From assembly GCF_029893355.1 (NCBI RefSeq), contig NZ_JARZAI010000002.1, positions 1 through 64,000 on the forward strand: a stretch of DNA of 64,000 nt. Direction: 5' to 3'. A program made the translations under genes and the position numbers. Of this stretch, positions 8,987 through 18,138 are shown in pieces (positions within the stretch are counted from its first letter, which is position 1; every line of letters begins with the position of its first letter). This DNA is from Kitasatospora sp. MAA4. Its GTDB lineage: Bacteria > Actinomycetota > Actinomycetes > Streptomycetales > Streptomycetaceae. Below the pieces are notes generated by a model that was given only the letters and a program-made list of their open reading frames with translations, was not told the origin of the DNA and did not search any database.

Positions 8987-9019
8987 GCGCGGGGCAGGCT
9001 CGATGAGTCTGCCCCGCGC
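8987..9019 (+). terminator. Hairpin after thrS
   Basis: An 11-bp GC-rich stem (8987-8997 with 9009-9019) has an 11-nt loop and is followed by TGGTTT. It lies in the 71-nt gap between thrS and the HIT gene and may terminate or attenuate between them. Confidence 0.6.
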
Positions 9020-9045
9020 TGGTTTCCCCAGGGCATCCTCCGAAT

Positions 9046-9606
9046 ATGCTGATCACCATGACGAGTGAGCCGGAACTGCAGCAGGGCGTGGGGGAGCCGG
9101 ACGGCTTCAGGCGCCTGTGGACGCCCCATCGGATGGCCTACATCCAGGGCGAGAACAAGCCCACCGGGCCCGCCCCCGGTGACGGGTGTCCGTTCTGCAC
9201 GATCCCGTCGCTGAGCGACGAGGACGGGCTGGTCGTCCGGCGCGGGGAGCACGTGTTCGCGGTGCTCAACCTGTACCCCTACAACGGCGGCCACCTGATG
9301 CTGGTCCCGTACCGGCACGTGGCCGACTACACCGAGCTGACCGAGCCCGAGACGGTCGAGCTCGCCACCCTCACCAAGCAGGCGATGACGGCGCTGCGCG
9401 CGGCCTCCGGGGCGCACGGCTTCAACATCGGGATGAACCAGGGCGAGGCGGCCGGCGCCGGCATCGCCGCGCACCTGCACCAGCACGTGGTGCCGCGCTG
9501 GGGCGGCGACACCAACTTCATGCCGGTGGTCGGCCACACCAAGGTGCTGCCGCAGCTGCTCGCGGACACCCGCAAGATGCTCGCGGACGCCTGGCCGCAG
9601 GTATGA
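9046..9606 (+). CDS. HIT-family protein, likely diadenosine tetraphosphate phosphorylase/hydrolase
   Basis: A 186-residue protein with the histidine triad HLHQHV (near residue 143) and an upstream CPFC pair, which resembles the zinc-containing Ap4A enzymes of the Rv2613c type. Gene order next to thrS and before pgsA is the same as in mycobacteria, where the protein degrades Ap4A, a by-product of aminoacyl-tRNA synthetases. ATG at 9046 or 9058 could be the start; neither has a clear Shine-Dalgarno, so the first four residues are uncertain. Confidence 0.85.
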   Translation: MLITMTSEPELQQGVGEPDGFRRLWTPHRMAYIQGENKPTGPAPGDGCPFCTIPSLSDEDGLVVRRGEHVFAVLNLYPYNGGHLMLVPYRHVADYTELTEPETVELATLTKQAMTALRAASGAHGFNIGMNQGEAAGAGIAAHLHQHVVPRWGGDTNFMPVVGHTKVLPQLLADTRKMLADAWPQV

Positions 9607-9608
9607 CC

Positions 9609-9643
9609 GAAGGGCCCTGCCGGACACTCCGGCGGGGCCCTTC
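9609..9643. terminator. Bidirectional terminator between convergent genes
   Basis: A 15-bp stem with one G-T pair (9609-9623 with 9629-9643) and loop ACACT lies between the HIT gene and the minus-strand membrane protein gene. Confidence 0.75.
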
Positions 9644-9660
9644 TCCATGTCTACCGGCCG

Positions 9661-11310
9661 TCAGTCCGCGTCGTAGGCGTCGGCCCTGAACGGCCGGACG
9701 GTCTGCATCTCGGACTTGAGGATCATCGAGCGGTTGCTGAACCGGTCGGTGTCGATGTCGTGGTCGTGCAGGAACTCGATGGTGGCCGCGAGCACCGCGC
9801 TCATCACCGGGGTGGCGATCCGGGTCGAGTCGTCCGTCATGAACCGGCTGTTCCACGGCGCCGTCGCCCACGCGGTGCGCAGACCGAACGGCTCCGGCAG
9901 GGGCAGCGTGCCGCCGAGCCAGTTGAGCAGCGCGGGCGCCTTCATGAACGGCGCGCGGACCGCCTGGCGCACCACCTCGTCGTTGTCGATCAGCGGGAGT
10001 TGGACGGTCTCCTCCACCCAGAACTTGCCCGACTTGGGCCGGGTGATCTCCTTGGGCTTGGGCTTGTCGTGGAAGGTGCCCTGCACCGGGCCCAGCGTGT
10101 AGCCGGTCACCGAGATCCGCAGGGTGTTGCCCAGGATCGTCACGGTGACCATCAGGCTGACGATCAACCGGCCGTTGTTCAGCACGAACTGGGTGCCCAG
10201 GTAGTGCCGCAGGCCGGCCGCGCCGAAGGTCTGCCGGTTGGCGATGTCGGCCACCGCGTGGTCGCGCATCCGCGGGCCGTCCATCTCCGGGCCCTCCGGG
10301 CGGGCGATCTCGGCGGCGCCCGCGCCGACCTCCTGGATCACCCACTGCTGGACGGAGGAGTGCGGGATGCCGCCGTTGCCCACGTCGCTTCGGCCCAGGC
10401 CGTTCAACCGGTCGGTGATCTTCTTGATCAGGTCCCAGGCGTGGAAGGTACGGAAGTCCTGGTGGCCCTCGGCGGGGTGGAGGTCCCCGGCGACGTCCCA
10501 GGAGCCCCAGTGCTTGCCGAGGCCGAGTATGCCGTTGACGCCCGCGTAGTGCAGGACGTTGGTGTCCTGCTCCATCGAGAGCCGGGTCAGCTGCTTCTTC
10601 AGCAGCTCCGCCTTGGCGTCCTTCTCGTCCCGCGGAACGGCGGTGGGCAGCACGGCGGCCAGCACGTTGCCGTCGATCAGCCCGGCCCAGCGGGCCCGCA
10701 GGTCCTTGGTGGTGGCCAGGCAGATCTGCCGCGCCCAGTACCAGCCGGCCACCGGGACCAGCAGCGCGACGCGGGCGTAGAGGGAGAGCAGTCCGGTGAA
10801 CGGCGGGCGCAGCACGAACAACAGGGCCAGCGCCATCGGCAGGACCAGGATCGCGGCGCCGTAGGTGCGCTCCCGGGCCGGGTTGTTCTTGCCCAGCATG
10901 ACCCGCACCTGGAAGGCGGCGAGCCAGACCAGTGTGCCGGGCAGGAAGAGCAGCCCGCTGACCAGCGTCACCAGGGTGAGCCTGCGGTCGCGGGCGGCCC
11001 GCACCTCCTCGGCGGCCAGGCAGTGTTCGACCACCATCCGGGGGTCGGTGCCGAAGGACGGCACCAGCGGCTTGCGCGCGGCGCCGAGCGTGCGGGCGAT
11101 CACGGCCTTGCTGAAGGCCTCGCCGATGTTGGGTCGGAAGAGGTTGAACCGCCCGTTCTTCAGGGTGAGTTCGGGTTGGGCGGCTTTGGCGAAGTCGTTC
11201 GGGTCACCGTCGCGGTAGGCGACCGACGAGAGAGCCTGGGTGACCGCCGTCTGTGGGCCGGCGTCCGTACGGGGTATCTGCGCACCCGGGGTCATGTCCA
11301 GCTTGTTCAT
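9661..11310 (-). CDS. Conserved membrane protein of unknown function
   Basis: A 549-residue protein that I do not recognise beyond its resemblance to streptomycete hypothetical membrane proteins. After a soluble N-terminus come three hydrophobic stretches at about 107-195, the first of them containing LVTLVSGLLFLPGTLVW and the second beginning ILVLPMALALLF. A weaker hydrophobic stretch lies near 380-400 (SLMVTVTILGN), and the C-terminal 150 residues look soluble. The ATG at 11310 is preceded by a strong GGGGAGG; the frame upstream is open but non-conserved in character. It is inserted, in the opposite orientation, into the otherwise conserved thrS-HIT-pgsA row. Confidence 0.75.
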   Translation of the reverse strand: MNKLDMTPGAQIPRTDAGPQTAVTQALSSVAYRDGDPNDFAKAAQPELTLKNGRFNLFRPNIGEAFSKAVIARTLGAARKPLVPSFGTDPRMVVEHCLAAEEVRAARDRRLTLVTLVSGLLFLPGTLVWLAAFQVRVMLGKNNPARERTYGAAILVLPMALALLFVLRPPFTGLLSLYARVALLVPVAGWYWARQICLATTKDLRARWAGLIDGNVLAAVLPTAVPRDEKDAKAELLKKQLTRLSMEQDTNVLHYAGVNGILGLGKHWGSWDVAGDLHPAEGHQDFRTFHAWDLIKKITDRLNGLGRSDVGNGGIPHSSVQQWVIQEVGAGAAEIARPEGPEMDGPRMRDHAVADIANRQTFGAAGLRHYLGTQFVLNNGRLIVSLMVTVTILGNTLRISVTGYTLGPVQGTFHDKPKPKEITRPKSGKFWVEETVQLPLIDNDEVVRQAVRAPFMKAPALLNWLGGTLPLPEPFGLRTAWATAPWNSRFMTDDSTRIATPVMSAVLAATIEFLHDHDIDTDRFSNRSMILKSEMQTVRPFRADAYDAD

Positions 11311-11476
11311 GCGGCCTCCCCTCCTCCCCTTTTTCTTCAGCGGCAGGCTATCGCGCCGCGGTGCCGTCCCGCCGATGATCGTCTGAAGTGCCGTCACCGG
11401 GCAGGACCGGGCCGGTCGCTGCCGACATGCTTCCCCGGATGTGGGCGGTTCGATCCCGATGCGGCAGGATCGGTGT

Positions 11477-11872
11477 ATGAGTGCCAACGATCCTGTCCTG
11501 ATCTATGACGGGGACTGTGCCTTCTGCACCTCCTGCGTCCGGTGGGCCGAGAAGTACCTGCGGCAGACGCTGGCCTCCGGCGGCTGGACCGCGCAGCCGT
11601 TCCAGTTCACCGACCTGAACGAGTTCGGCGTAACCCGGGAGCGGGCCGAGCAGGAGGTGCTCTGGGTCACCCCGACCGGCGCGGTGTACGGCGGTGCGCC
11701 GGCGGTGGCCCGGCTGCTGATGCGTACCGGTGGGGTGTCCGCGTACCTGGGCGGGCTGCTGGCGCTGGGCCCGGTGCGCCCGGTGGCCGCCGCGTTCTAC
11801 CGGCTGATCGCGGCGAACCGCCACCGGATGCCCGGTGGCACCCCGGCCTGCGCGCTGCCGCCCCGGCAGTAG
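11477..11872 (+). CDS. DCC-type thiol-disulfide oxidoreductase (DUF393)
   Basis: A 131-residue protein with the family signature YDGDCAFCTSC close to the N-terminus, so it carries a thioredoxin-like CxxC redox pair (CAFC). DUF393 proteins are small, often membrane-associated, and mostly uncharacterised. The start at ATG 11477 (MSANDP) has only a weak CAGGAT upstream. It diverges from the unknown membrane protein, and the two genes share a 166-bp promoter region, which suggests a functional link. Confidence 0.8.
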   Translation: MSANDPVLIYDGDCAFCTSCVRWAEKYLRQTLASGGWTAQPFQFTDLNEFGVTRERAEQEVLWVTPTGAVYGGAPAVARLLMRTGGVSAYLGGLLALGPVRPVAAAFYRLIAANRHRMPGGTPACALPPRQ

Positions 11873-12023
11873 CCCGTCGGGGCCGGGACGGGCGTGGGCG
11901 GGCGAAGGCAGGTGTATCGGCTCGATACCATGGGTGAGCCGGGTGGGCTGATCCGCTCGGCCGCCCGGCGCCGCTCTCGGCCGCCGGTGAACACCAGGTG
12001 AGATCGGAGCGGTCCGGAAGGCC

Positions 12024-12671
12024 ATGCTCAACAAATACGCGCGTGCCTTCTTCACACGTGTCCTGACGCCGTTCGCCGCCCTGCTGCTGCGCTGGGGCGT
12101 CAGCCCGGACGCGGTGACCCTGGTCGGGACGGCCGGCTCGGTGGCCGGCGCCCTGGTGTTCTTCCCGCGGGGCGAGTTCTTCTGGGGCACCATCACGATC
12201 ACCCTGTTCATCTTCTCGGACCTGGTCGACGGCAACATGGCGCGCCAGTCCGGGCGGTCCAGCAAGTGGGGGGCCTTCCTGGACTCCACGCTGGACCGGG
12301 TCGCCGACTCGGCGGTCTTCGGCGGCATCGCGCTCTGGTACGCGGGGCACGGGAACAACGACCTGCTCTGCGCGATGGCGGTGGTCTGCCTGGCGAGCGG
12401 CCAGGTGGTCTCGTACACCAAGGCGCGGGCGGAGAGCCTGGGTCTGCCGTGCAACGTCTCGGGGCTGGTCGAGCGGGCCGAGCGGCTGGTGATCAGCCTG
12501 GTGGCGGCCGGTCTGGCGGGGCTGAGCACCTTCGGGGTGCCGTACGTCGAGTGGCTGCTGCCGGTGGCCCTGTGGCTGGTGGCGGTGGGCAGTGTCATCA
12601 CGGTGCTCCAGCGGATGCTGACGGTGCGCCGAGAGGCCTTCGAGGCAGCAGCCATGGCGACCGAGAGCTAG
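12024..12671 (+). CDS. pgsA: Phosphatidylinositol phosphate synthase (CDP-alcohol phosphatidyltransferase)
   Basis: A membrane enzyme that transfers the phosphatidyl group of CDP-diacylglycerol to inositol 1-phosphate, the first step to phosphatidylinositol in actinobacteria. The 215-residue protein has the complete family signature: DG, two residues, AR, eight residues, G, three, D, three, D (about residues 70-92). Several hydrophobic helices follow. The next two genes act on its product, and the order matches pgsA-Rv2611c-pimA in mycobacteria, which argues against phosphatidylglycerol-phosphate synthase despite the shared gene symbol. Confidence 0.88.
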   Translation: MLNKYARAFFTRVLTPFAALLLRWGVSPDAVTLVGTAGSVAGALVFFPRGEFFWGTITITLFIFSDLVDGNMARQSGRSSKWGAFLDSTLDRVADSAVFGGIALWYAGHGNNDLLCAMAVVCLASGQVVSYTKARAESLGLPCNVSGLVERAERLVISLVAAGLAGLSTFGVPYVEWLLPVALWLVAVGSVITVLQRMLTVRREAFEAAAMATES

Positions 12672-12686
12672 AGGGCGGGGAAGCGG

Positions 12687-13640
12687 ATGAGGGAGAAGCT
12701 GGTCGACGGCGGGTACGCGGCGGGGTGGGCCACCGTGAAACTGCTGCCGGAGCCGATGGCGCGCGGTCTCGGCAACCGGATCGCGGACGCGGTCTGGCGC
12801 AAGGAGGGCAAGGGGGTGCGCCAGCTCCAGGCGAACCTGGCCCGGGTCCGGCCCGAGGCCGCGGCGGCCGAGCTGCGCGAACTCTCGCGGGCCGGGATGC
12901 GCTCCTACCTGCGGTACTGGATGGAGTCCTTCCGGCTGCCGACCTGGAACGACCGCACGATCGCCGACCGGGTCCAGGTGGACGGCATCGAGCACCTGGT
13001 GGCGGCGATGGAGTCCGGGCGCGGCGCGCTGGTGGCGCTGCCGCACATGGGCAACTGGGACCTGGCCGGGGCCTGGGTGGTGCGCCACCTCGGGTTCACC
13101 TTCACCACCGTCGCCGAGCGGCTCAAGCCCGAGTCGCTCTTCGACCGCTTCGTGGCCTACCGCGAGGGCCTGGGCATGGAGGTGCTGGCGCTGACCGGCG
13201 GCGGCGTCTCGGTGACCGGCACGCTCGCCCGCCGGCTGCGGGCCGGGCAGCTGGTCTGCCTGGTCGGCGACCGCGACCTGTCGGACGCCGGCGTTCCGGT
13301 GACCTTCTTCGGCGAGACCACCAAGATGCCGGCCGGTCCCGCCGCGCTGACGCAGCGCACCGGCGCGGCGCTGCTGCCGGTCACCCTCTGGTACGACGGT
13401 GCGCTGATGCGCGGGACCATCCACCCGCCGGTGGAGCCCCCGGAGGGGGAGGACCGGCACGCTGTCACGCACGCGATGACGCAGACCCTGGCGGACATCT
13501 GGGCCGAGGGGATCCGGCAGCACCCGCAGGACTGGCACATGCTGCAGCGCTACTGGCTCGCGGACCTTCCGTCGGCCAAGTCGGCGCGCCCGGAGCACGA
13601 AGAGAACGAAAAGTCGGCCGAGCCGACTCCTCGTGCCTGA
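12687..13640 (+). CDS. Phosphatidylinositol mannoside acyltransferase (LpxL/HtrB type)
   Basis: A 317-residue lysophospholipid acyltransferase-fold protein with the catalytic HMGNWD motif (His about 117, Asp about 122). Its place between pgsA and pimA marks it as the counterpart of mycobacterial PatA (Rv2611c), which acylates the mannose of PIM1/PIM2. GGGGAAG lies just upstream of the ATG, 15 nt after pgsA. Whether the host makes PIMs or another acylated PI glycoside cannot be told from this gene alone. Confidence 0.85.
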   Translation: MREKLVDGGYAAGWATVKLLPEPMARGLGNRIADAVWRKEGKGVRQLQANLARVRPEAAAAELRELSRAGMRSYLRYWMESFRLPTWNDRTIADRVQVDGIEHLVAAMESGRGALVALPHMGNWDLAGAWVVRHLGFTFTTVAERLKPESLFDRFVAYREGLGMEVLALTGGGVSVTGTLARRLRAGQLVCLVGDRDLSDAGVPVTFFGETTKMPAGPAALTQRTGAALLPVTLWYDGALMRGTIHPPVEPPEGEDRHAVTHAMTQTLADIWAEGIRQHPQDWHMLQRYWLADLPSAKSARPEHEENEKSAEPTPRA

Positions 13641-13670
13641 GCGCGGTCCGACGACCCGGAGGGGAACCAC

Positions 13671-14834
13671 GTGAAGATCGGTATCGTCTGCCCGTACGAC
13701 TGGGACGTCCCCGGCGGGGTGCAGTTCCACATCCGCGACCTCGCCGAGCACCTGATCGAGCTGGGGCACGAGGTCTCGGTGCTCGCACCGGCCGACGACG
13801 AGTCGGGCCTGCCGCCCTACGTGGTCTCGGCCGGCCGCGCGGTGGCCGTCCCGTACAACGGCTCGGTGGCGCGGCTGAGCTTCGGCATCCTCTCCGCGGC
13901 CCGGGTGCGGCGCTGGCTGCACGACGGCGACTTCGACATCCTGCACGTCCACGAGCCGACCTCGCCGAGCCTGTCGATACTGGCCGCATGGTCGGCGACC
14001 GGGCCGATGGTGGCGACCTTCCACACCTCCAACCCGCGCTCGCGGGCGATGATCGCGGCCTCGCCGATCCTGCAGCCGGGCCTGGAGAAGATCCGCGCCC
14101 GGATCGCGGTCAGCGAGTACGCCCGGCGCACCCTGGTCGAGCACCTGGGCGGCGACGCGGTGGTGATCCCCAACGGCGTGGACGTCTCGTTCTTCGCCGA
14201 CGCCGCGCCCGACCCGCGCTGGAGCGGCGGCACGATCGGCTTCATCGGCCGGATCAACGAGCCGCGCAAGGGCCTGCCCACGCTGCTGGCCGCGCTCCCG
14301 GCGATCCTGGCCGCCCGTCCTGACGTCCGGCTGCTGGTGGCGGGCAAGGGCGACCAGGAGGAGGCGGTGGCGGGCCTGGCGCCGGAGGTGCGGGCCAGGA
14401 TCGAGTTCCTCGGCATGGTCACCGACGAGGAGAAGGCCCGACTGCTGCGCAGCGTCGACCTCTATGTGGCGCCCAACACCGGCGGCGAGAGCTTCGGGAT
14501 CATCCTGGTGGAGGCGATGTCGGCGGCGGCGCCGGTGCTCGCCAGCGACCTGGACGCGTTCGCGCAGGTGCTGGACGGCGGGCGGGCCGGCGAGCTCTTC
14601 CCGGTGGAGGACGCCGACGCGCTGGCCGAGGCGGCGATCCGCCTGCTCGGCGACCCGCAGCGGCTGGCCGAGCTGCGCGTTGCGGCCTCGCGGCACGTCC
14701 AGCGCTTCGACTGGAAGACCGTGGGCGCCGACATCCTGGCGGTCTACGAGACGGTGGCCGACGGCGCGGCCGGCGTGCGCGAGGACGAGCAGCGGATCAG
14801 CTGGCGCGAACGGCTGGGCCTGCCGCGCCCTTGA
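13671..14834 (+). CDS. pimA: Phosphatidyl-myo-inositol mannosyltransferase (GT4)
   Basis: A GDP-mannose-dependent glycosyltransferase acting at the inner membrane face. The 387-residue GT-B protein starts with CPYDWDVPGGVQFH, the PimA-type loop that binds inositol phosphate, and has the GT4 acid pair in ESFGIILVE. The GTG start has GGAGGGG 7 nt upstream. It completes the pgsA-acyltransferase-pimA operon. The C-terminal 20 residues are hydrophilic and variable. Confidence 0.88.
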   Translation: MKIGIVCPYDWDVPGGVQFHIRDLAEHLIELGHEVSVLAPADDESGLPPYVVSAGRAVAVPYNGSVARLSFGILSAARVRRWLHDGDFDILHVHEPTSPSLSILAAWSATGPMVATFHTSNPRSRAMIAASPILQPGLEKIRARIAVSEYARRTLVEHLGGDAVVIPNGVDVSFFADAAPDPRWSGGTIGFIGRINEPRKGLPTLLAALPAILAARPDVRLLVAGKGDQEEAVAGLAPEVRARIEFLGMVTDEEKARLLRSVDLYVAPNTGGESFGIILVEAMSAAAPVLASDLDAFAQVLDGGRAGELFPVEDADALAEAAIRLLGDPQRLAELRVAASRHVQRFDWKTVGADILAVYETVADGAAGVREDEQRISWRERLGLPRP

Positions 14835-14886
14835 CGAATCGGTGTGAGCCTGGTCACGACGGTCCGGGACGGTAGCGTTGCCCCCC

Positions 14887-15432
14887 GTGACTACCTGGAT
14901 CTGGGCCGCCGTTGCCGTGGTGCTCTTCGCCGTCTACCTCAGTTGGACGGCCGGCCGGCTCGACCGGCTGCACGCCCGGATCGACGCCGCGCGGGCCGGG
15001 CTCGACGCCCAGCTGCTGCGCCGGGCCTCGGTGGCCCAGGAGTTGGCGACCTCCACGCTGCTCGACCCGGCCGCCTCGATCCTGCTCTACCAGGCCTCGC
15101 ACGCGGCCCGGCAGGCCGACGAGGAGCAGCGCGAGGTGGCCGAGAGCGAGTTGAGCCAGGCGCTGCGGGCGGTGTTCGCCGCGCCCGAGCAGGTCGAGGA
15201 GTTGCGAGCGGCGCCCGGTGGCGAGGAGGCGCTGAGCGATCTGACCTCGGCGGTGCGCCGCGTCCCGATGGCCCGGCGGTTCCACAACGACGCCGTCCGG
15301 GCGGCCCGCGCGGTGCGGCTGCACCGGCTGGTCAGGTACTTCCGGCTGGCCGGAAAGGCGCCGTTTCCGCTGGCTTTCGAGATGGACGACGAGCCGCCCG
15401 CCGCACTGAATCCGCAGGGTTCGCCCGTGTAG
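14887..15432 (+). CDS. LemA-like short membrane protein
   Basis: A 181-residue protein of unknown function. The first 18 residues form a membrane anchor (IWAAVAVVLFAVYL), followed by a helical segment (RLHARIDAARAGLDAQLLRR) that resembles the start of LemA proteins. It begins at GTG 14887, 52 nt after pimA; a TTG three codons earlier is less likely. It may be the last gene of the lipid operon or stand alone before pdxS. Confidence 0.65.
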   Translation: MTTWIWAAVAVVLFAVYLSWTAGRLDRLHARIDAARAGLDAQLLRRASVAQELATSTLLDPAASILLYQASHAARQADEEQREVAESELSQALRAVFAAPEQVEELRAAPGGEEALSDLTSAVRRVPMARRFHNDAVRAARAVRLHRLVRYFRLAGKAPFPLAFEMDDEPPAALNPQGSPV

Positions 15433-15549
15433 TTCCAGCCGCTTTGTCGTATCCGGTCGGCCGGGGTGGACTTGGAGGCGCACCAAAAACCGGCTCGAAC
15501 GGCCTACCATAGGGCGATAGCACTGGTACGTCTTCGAGTGAGGTCCTAC

Positions 15550-16464
15550 GTGTCCACCACCCCTGTCAACACCGCTGACCAGCCGCAGATCGGTACCGCC
15601 CGGGTCAAGCGCGGCATGGCCGAGCAGCTCAAGGGCGGTGTGATCATGGACGTGGTCAACGCCGAGCAGGCCAAGATCGCCGAGGATGCCGGTGCGGTCG
15701 CCGTCATGGCGCTGGAGCGCGTCCCCGCCGACATCCGCAAGGACGGCGGCGTGGCTCGGATGTCCGACCCCGACATGATCGACGGCATCATCAGCGCCGT
15801 CTCCATCCCCGTGATGGCCAAGTCCCGCATCGGCCACTTCGTCGAGGCCCAGGTCCTCCAGGCGCTCGGCGTCGACTACATCGACGAGTCCGAGGTGCTG
15901 ACCCCGGCCGACGAGGTCAACCACTCCGACAAGTGGGCCTTCACGACCCCCTTCGTCTGCGGCGCCACCAACCTGGGCGAGGCCCTGCGCCGGATCGCCG
16001 AGGGCGCGGCCATGATCCGCTCCAAGGGCGAGGCCGGCACCGGCAACGTGGTCGAGGCCGTCCGCCACATGCGCCAGATCAACGGCGACATCCGCCGCCT
16101 GGCCACCCTCGACGAGAACGAGCTCTACGTCGCGGCGAAGAACCTGCAGGCCCCCTACGAGCTGGTCAAGGAGGTCGCGCAGCTGGGCAAGCTCCCGGTC
16201 GTGCTGTTCTCCGCCGGTGGTGTGGCCACCCCGGCCGACGCCGCGCTGATGATGCAGCTGGGTGCCGAGGGCGTCTTCGTGGGCTCCGGCATCTTCAAGT
16301 CCGGCGACCCGGCCAAGCGTGCCGCCGCCGTCGTGAAGGCCACCACCTTCTTCGACGACCCGAAGGTCATCGCGGACGTCTCGCGCGGCCTGGGCGAGGC
16401 CATGGTCGGCATCAACTGCGACACCCTGCCCGAGTCCGAGCGGTACGCCAACCGCGGTTGGTAA
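15550..16464 (+). CDS. pdxS: Pyridoxal 5'-phosphate synthase, PdxS subunit
   Basis: A TIM-barrel synthase subunit that builds PLP from ribose 5-phosphate, glyceraldehyde 3-phosphate and ammonia. The 304-residue protein has the near-invariant PdxS sequence, including the active-site lysine in MAKSRIGHF and the GEAGTGN phosphate loop. The GTG start at 15550 follows GTGAGG by 6 nt; the frame is open further upstream (15466) but without homology. A -10-like TACCAT at 15505-15510 suggests a short leader. The glutaminase partner pdxT follows after a hairpin. Confidence 0.95.
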   Translation: MSTTPVNTADQPQIGTARVKRGMAEQLKGGVIMDVVNAEQAKIAEDAGAVAVMALERVPADIRKDGGVARMSDPDMIDGIISAVSIPVMAKSRIGHFVEAQVLQALGVDYIDESEVLTPADEVNHSDKWAFTTPFVCGATNLGEALRRIAEGAAMIRSKGEAGTGNVVEAVRHMRQINGDIRRLATLDENELYVAAKNLQAPYELVKEVAQLGKLPVVLFSAGGVATPADAALMMQLGAEGVFVGSGIFKSGDPAKRAAAVVKATTFFDDPKVIADVSRGLGEAMVGINCDTLPESERYANRGW

Positions 16465-16475
16465 CAACGTAACTT

Positions 16476-16510
16476 CGGTCCGCCGCGCGGCAGTTCGGCG
16501 CGGCGGACCG
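16476..16510 (+). terminator. Hairpin between pdxS and pdxT
   Basis: A 13-bp GC stem (16476-16488 with 16498-16510) with a 9-nt loop, followed by TTGTGTGT. It could lower pdxT expression relative to pdxS, although the two subunits assemble in a 12:12 complex. Confidence 0.7.
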
Positions 16511-16555
16511 TTGTGTGTCCCCCTGGATCAGATCCTGCGAAGAAGGTAGCCCACC

Positions 16556-17173
16556 GTGTCCAGCAGCACCCCCGTCATCGGCGTCCTGGCCCTGCAGGGC
16601 GACGTCCGCGAGCACCTGGTCGCGCTCGCCGAGGCGGACGCCCTCGCCCGCCCGGTGCGCCGTCCCGAGGAGCTGGCGGAGGTCGACGCCCTGGTGATAC
16701 CCGGGGGCGAGTCGACCACCATGTCCAACCTCGCGCTGGCCTTCGGCATGATGACGCCGCTGCGCGAGCGGGTCGCCGCCGGGATGCCGGTCTACGGCTC
16801 CTGCGCGGGCATGATCATGCTGGCGGAGAAGATCCTGGACGGCCGCGAGGACCAGCAGACCGTCGGTGGCATCGACATGACCGTGCGCCGCAACGCCTTC
16901 GGCCGCCAGAACGAGTCCTTCGAGTCGGCGATCGAGTTCAAGGGCCTCCAGGGCGACCCGGTGCACGGCGTCTTCATCCGCGCCCCCTGGGTGGAGTCGG
17001 TCGGCGCCGGCGTCGAGGTGCTGGCCGAGCTGCCGGCGGCGGACGGCGCGGAGAGCCGGATCGTGGCGGTCCGTCAGGGAAACCTGCTGGCCACCTCGTT
17101 CCACCCCGAGCTGACCGGCGACCACCGGGTGCACGCCTACTTCGTGCAGCTCGTCGCGGCCGCCGCGCGCTGA
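16556..17173 (+). CDS. pdxT: Pyridoxal 5'-phosphate synthase, glutaminase subunit PdxT
   Basis: A class I glutamine amidotransferase that feeds ammonia to PdxS. The 205-residue protein has the nucleophile in GSCAGM (Cys about 82) and the His/Glu of SFHPEL near 182. The GGESTT oxyanion region is also present. The GTG start has AGAAGG 9 nt upstream. Confidence 0.95.
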   Translation: MSSSTPVIGVLALQGDVREHLVALAEADALARPVRRPEELAEVDALVIPGGESTTMSNLALAFGMMTPLRERVAAGMPVYGSCAGMIMLAEKILDGREDQQTVGGIDMTVRRNAFGRQNESFESAIEFKGLQGDPVHGVFIRAPWVESVGAGVEVLAELPAADGAESRIVAVRQGNLLATSFHPELTGDHRVHAYFVQLVAAAAR

Positions 17174-17251
17174 TCCGGTTCCCGCCGCCTCGGGCGACAC
17201 CGGTAAGATCTCTCCTGTTCATTTCCCTTTGGCGACGTAAAGGAGCTGGTG

Positions 17252-18010
17252 ATGTCCGGCCACTCTAAGTGGGCTACCACCAAGCACAAGAAAGCCGTGA
17301 TCGACGCCAAGCGCGGCAAGCTCTTCGCCAAGATGATCAAGAACATCGAGGTGGCGGCACGCACCGGTGGCGGCGACCCGGCCGGCAACCCGACGCTCTA
17401 CGACGCCATCCAGAAGGCCAAGAAGAGCTCGGTCCCGATCGACAACATCAACCGTGCCGTCAAGCGCGGTTCGGGTGCCGAGGCCGGCGGGGCCGACTAC
17501 TCGACGATCATGTACGAGGGCTACGGCCCCAACGGTGTCGCGGTGCTCATCGAGTGCCTCACCGACAACCGCAACCGCGCCGCCTCGGACGTGCGCGTGG
17601 CGATGACCCGCAACGGCGGCAACATGGCCGACCCGGGCTCGGTGTCGTACATGTTCAACCGCAAGGGCGTCGTCGTCGTCGCCAAGGCGGACGGGATCGA
17701 CGAGGAGAAGGTGCTCGACGTCGTCCTGGAGGCCGGCGCCGAGGAGGTCAACGACCTCGGTGACAGCTTCGAGGTGATCTCCGCGCCGACCGACATGGTC
17801 GCGGTGCGCACCGCGCTGGTGGACGCCGGGATCGACTACGACTCCGCCGACGCCAACTTCGTGCCGAACCTCCAGGTCGAGCTGGACGTCGAGGGCGCCC
17901 GCAAGATCTTCAAGCTGATCGACGCGCTGGAGGACAGCGACGACGTGCAGAACGTCTTCGCCAACTTCGACATCTCCGACGAGGTCGGCGCGCAGCTCGA
18001 CGCCGAGTAG
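17252..18010 (+). CDS. yebC: YebC/PmpR-family protein (DUF28)
   Basis: A 252-residue member of the YebC/TACO1 family, annotated as a transcription regulator and more recently linked to translation of proline-rich stretches. [15 protein letters not shown] at the start is diagnostic. ATG at 17252 was chosen over the in-frame GTG at 17249 because AAGGAG then lies 6 nt upstream and matches the conserved N-terminus. It precedes ruvCAB, a very conserved order in actinobacteria. TAAGAT at 17203-17208 may be its -10 box. Confidence 0.93.
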   Translation: MSGHSKWATTKHKKAVIDAKRGKLFAKMIKNIEVAARTGGGDPAGNPTLYDAIQKAKKSSVPIDNINRAVKRGSGAEAGGADYSTIMYEGYGPNGVAVLIECLTDNRNRAASDVRVAMTRNGGNMADPGSVSYMFNRKGVVVVAKADGIDEEKVLDVVLEAGAEEVNDLGDSFEVISAPTDMVAVRTALVDAGIDYDSADANFVPNLQVELDVEGARKIFKLIDALEDSDDVQNVFANFDISDEVGAQLDAE

Positions 18011-18029
18011 GCATCCGATCTGCTGTTCC

Positions 18030-18072
18030 GACACCGGCCCGGTGGTCCCCTGCGGACCACCGGGCCGGTGTC
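18030..18072 (+). terminator. Terminator between yebC and ruvC
   Basis: A perfect 19-bp stem (18030-18048 with 18054-18072) with loop CCTGC and no T run, a common form in streptomycetes. It separates yebC from the ruv operon. Confidence 0.8.
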
Positions 18073-18138
18073 GTCGGCGGAGTTGTCAGACCCTGCCGAT
18101 ACCCTGCGAGTCGGCATCACCGACGAAGGGCTTGTGAC

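Noticed and set aside
11667..14696. A 1009-codon open frame antisense to pgsA, the acyltransferase and pimA
   Set aside because: High GC leaves long stop-free antisense frames. Its composition (Arg/Gly/Gln/His-rich) is that of a shadow frame, while the plus strand has three genes with complete family motifs.
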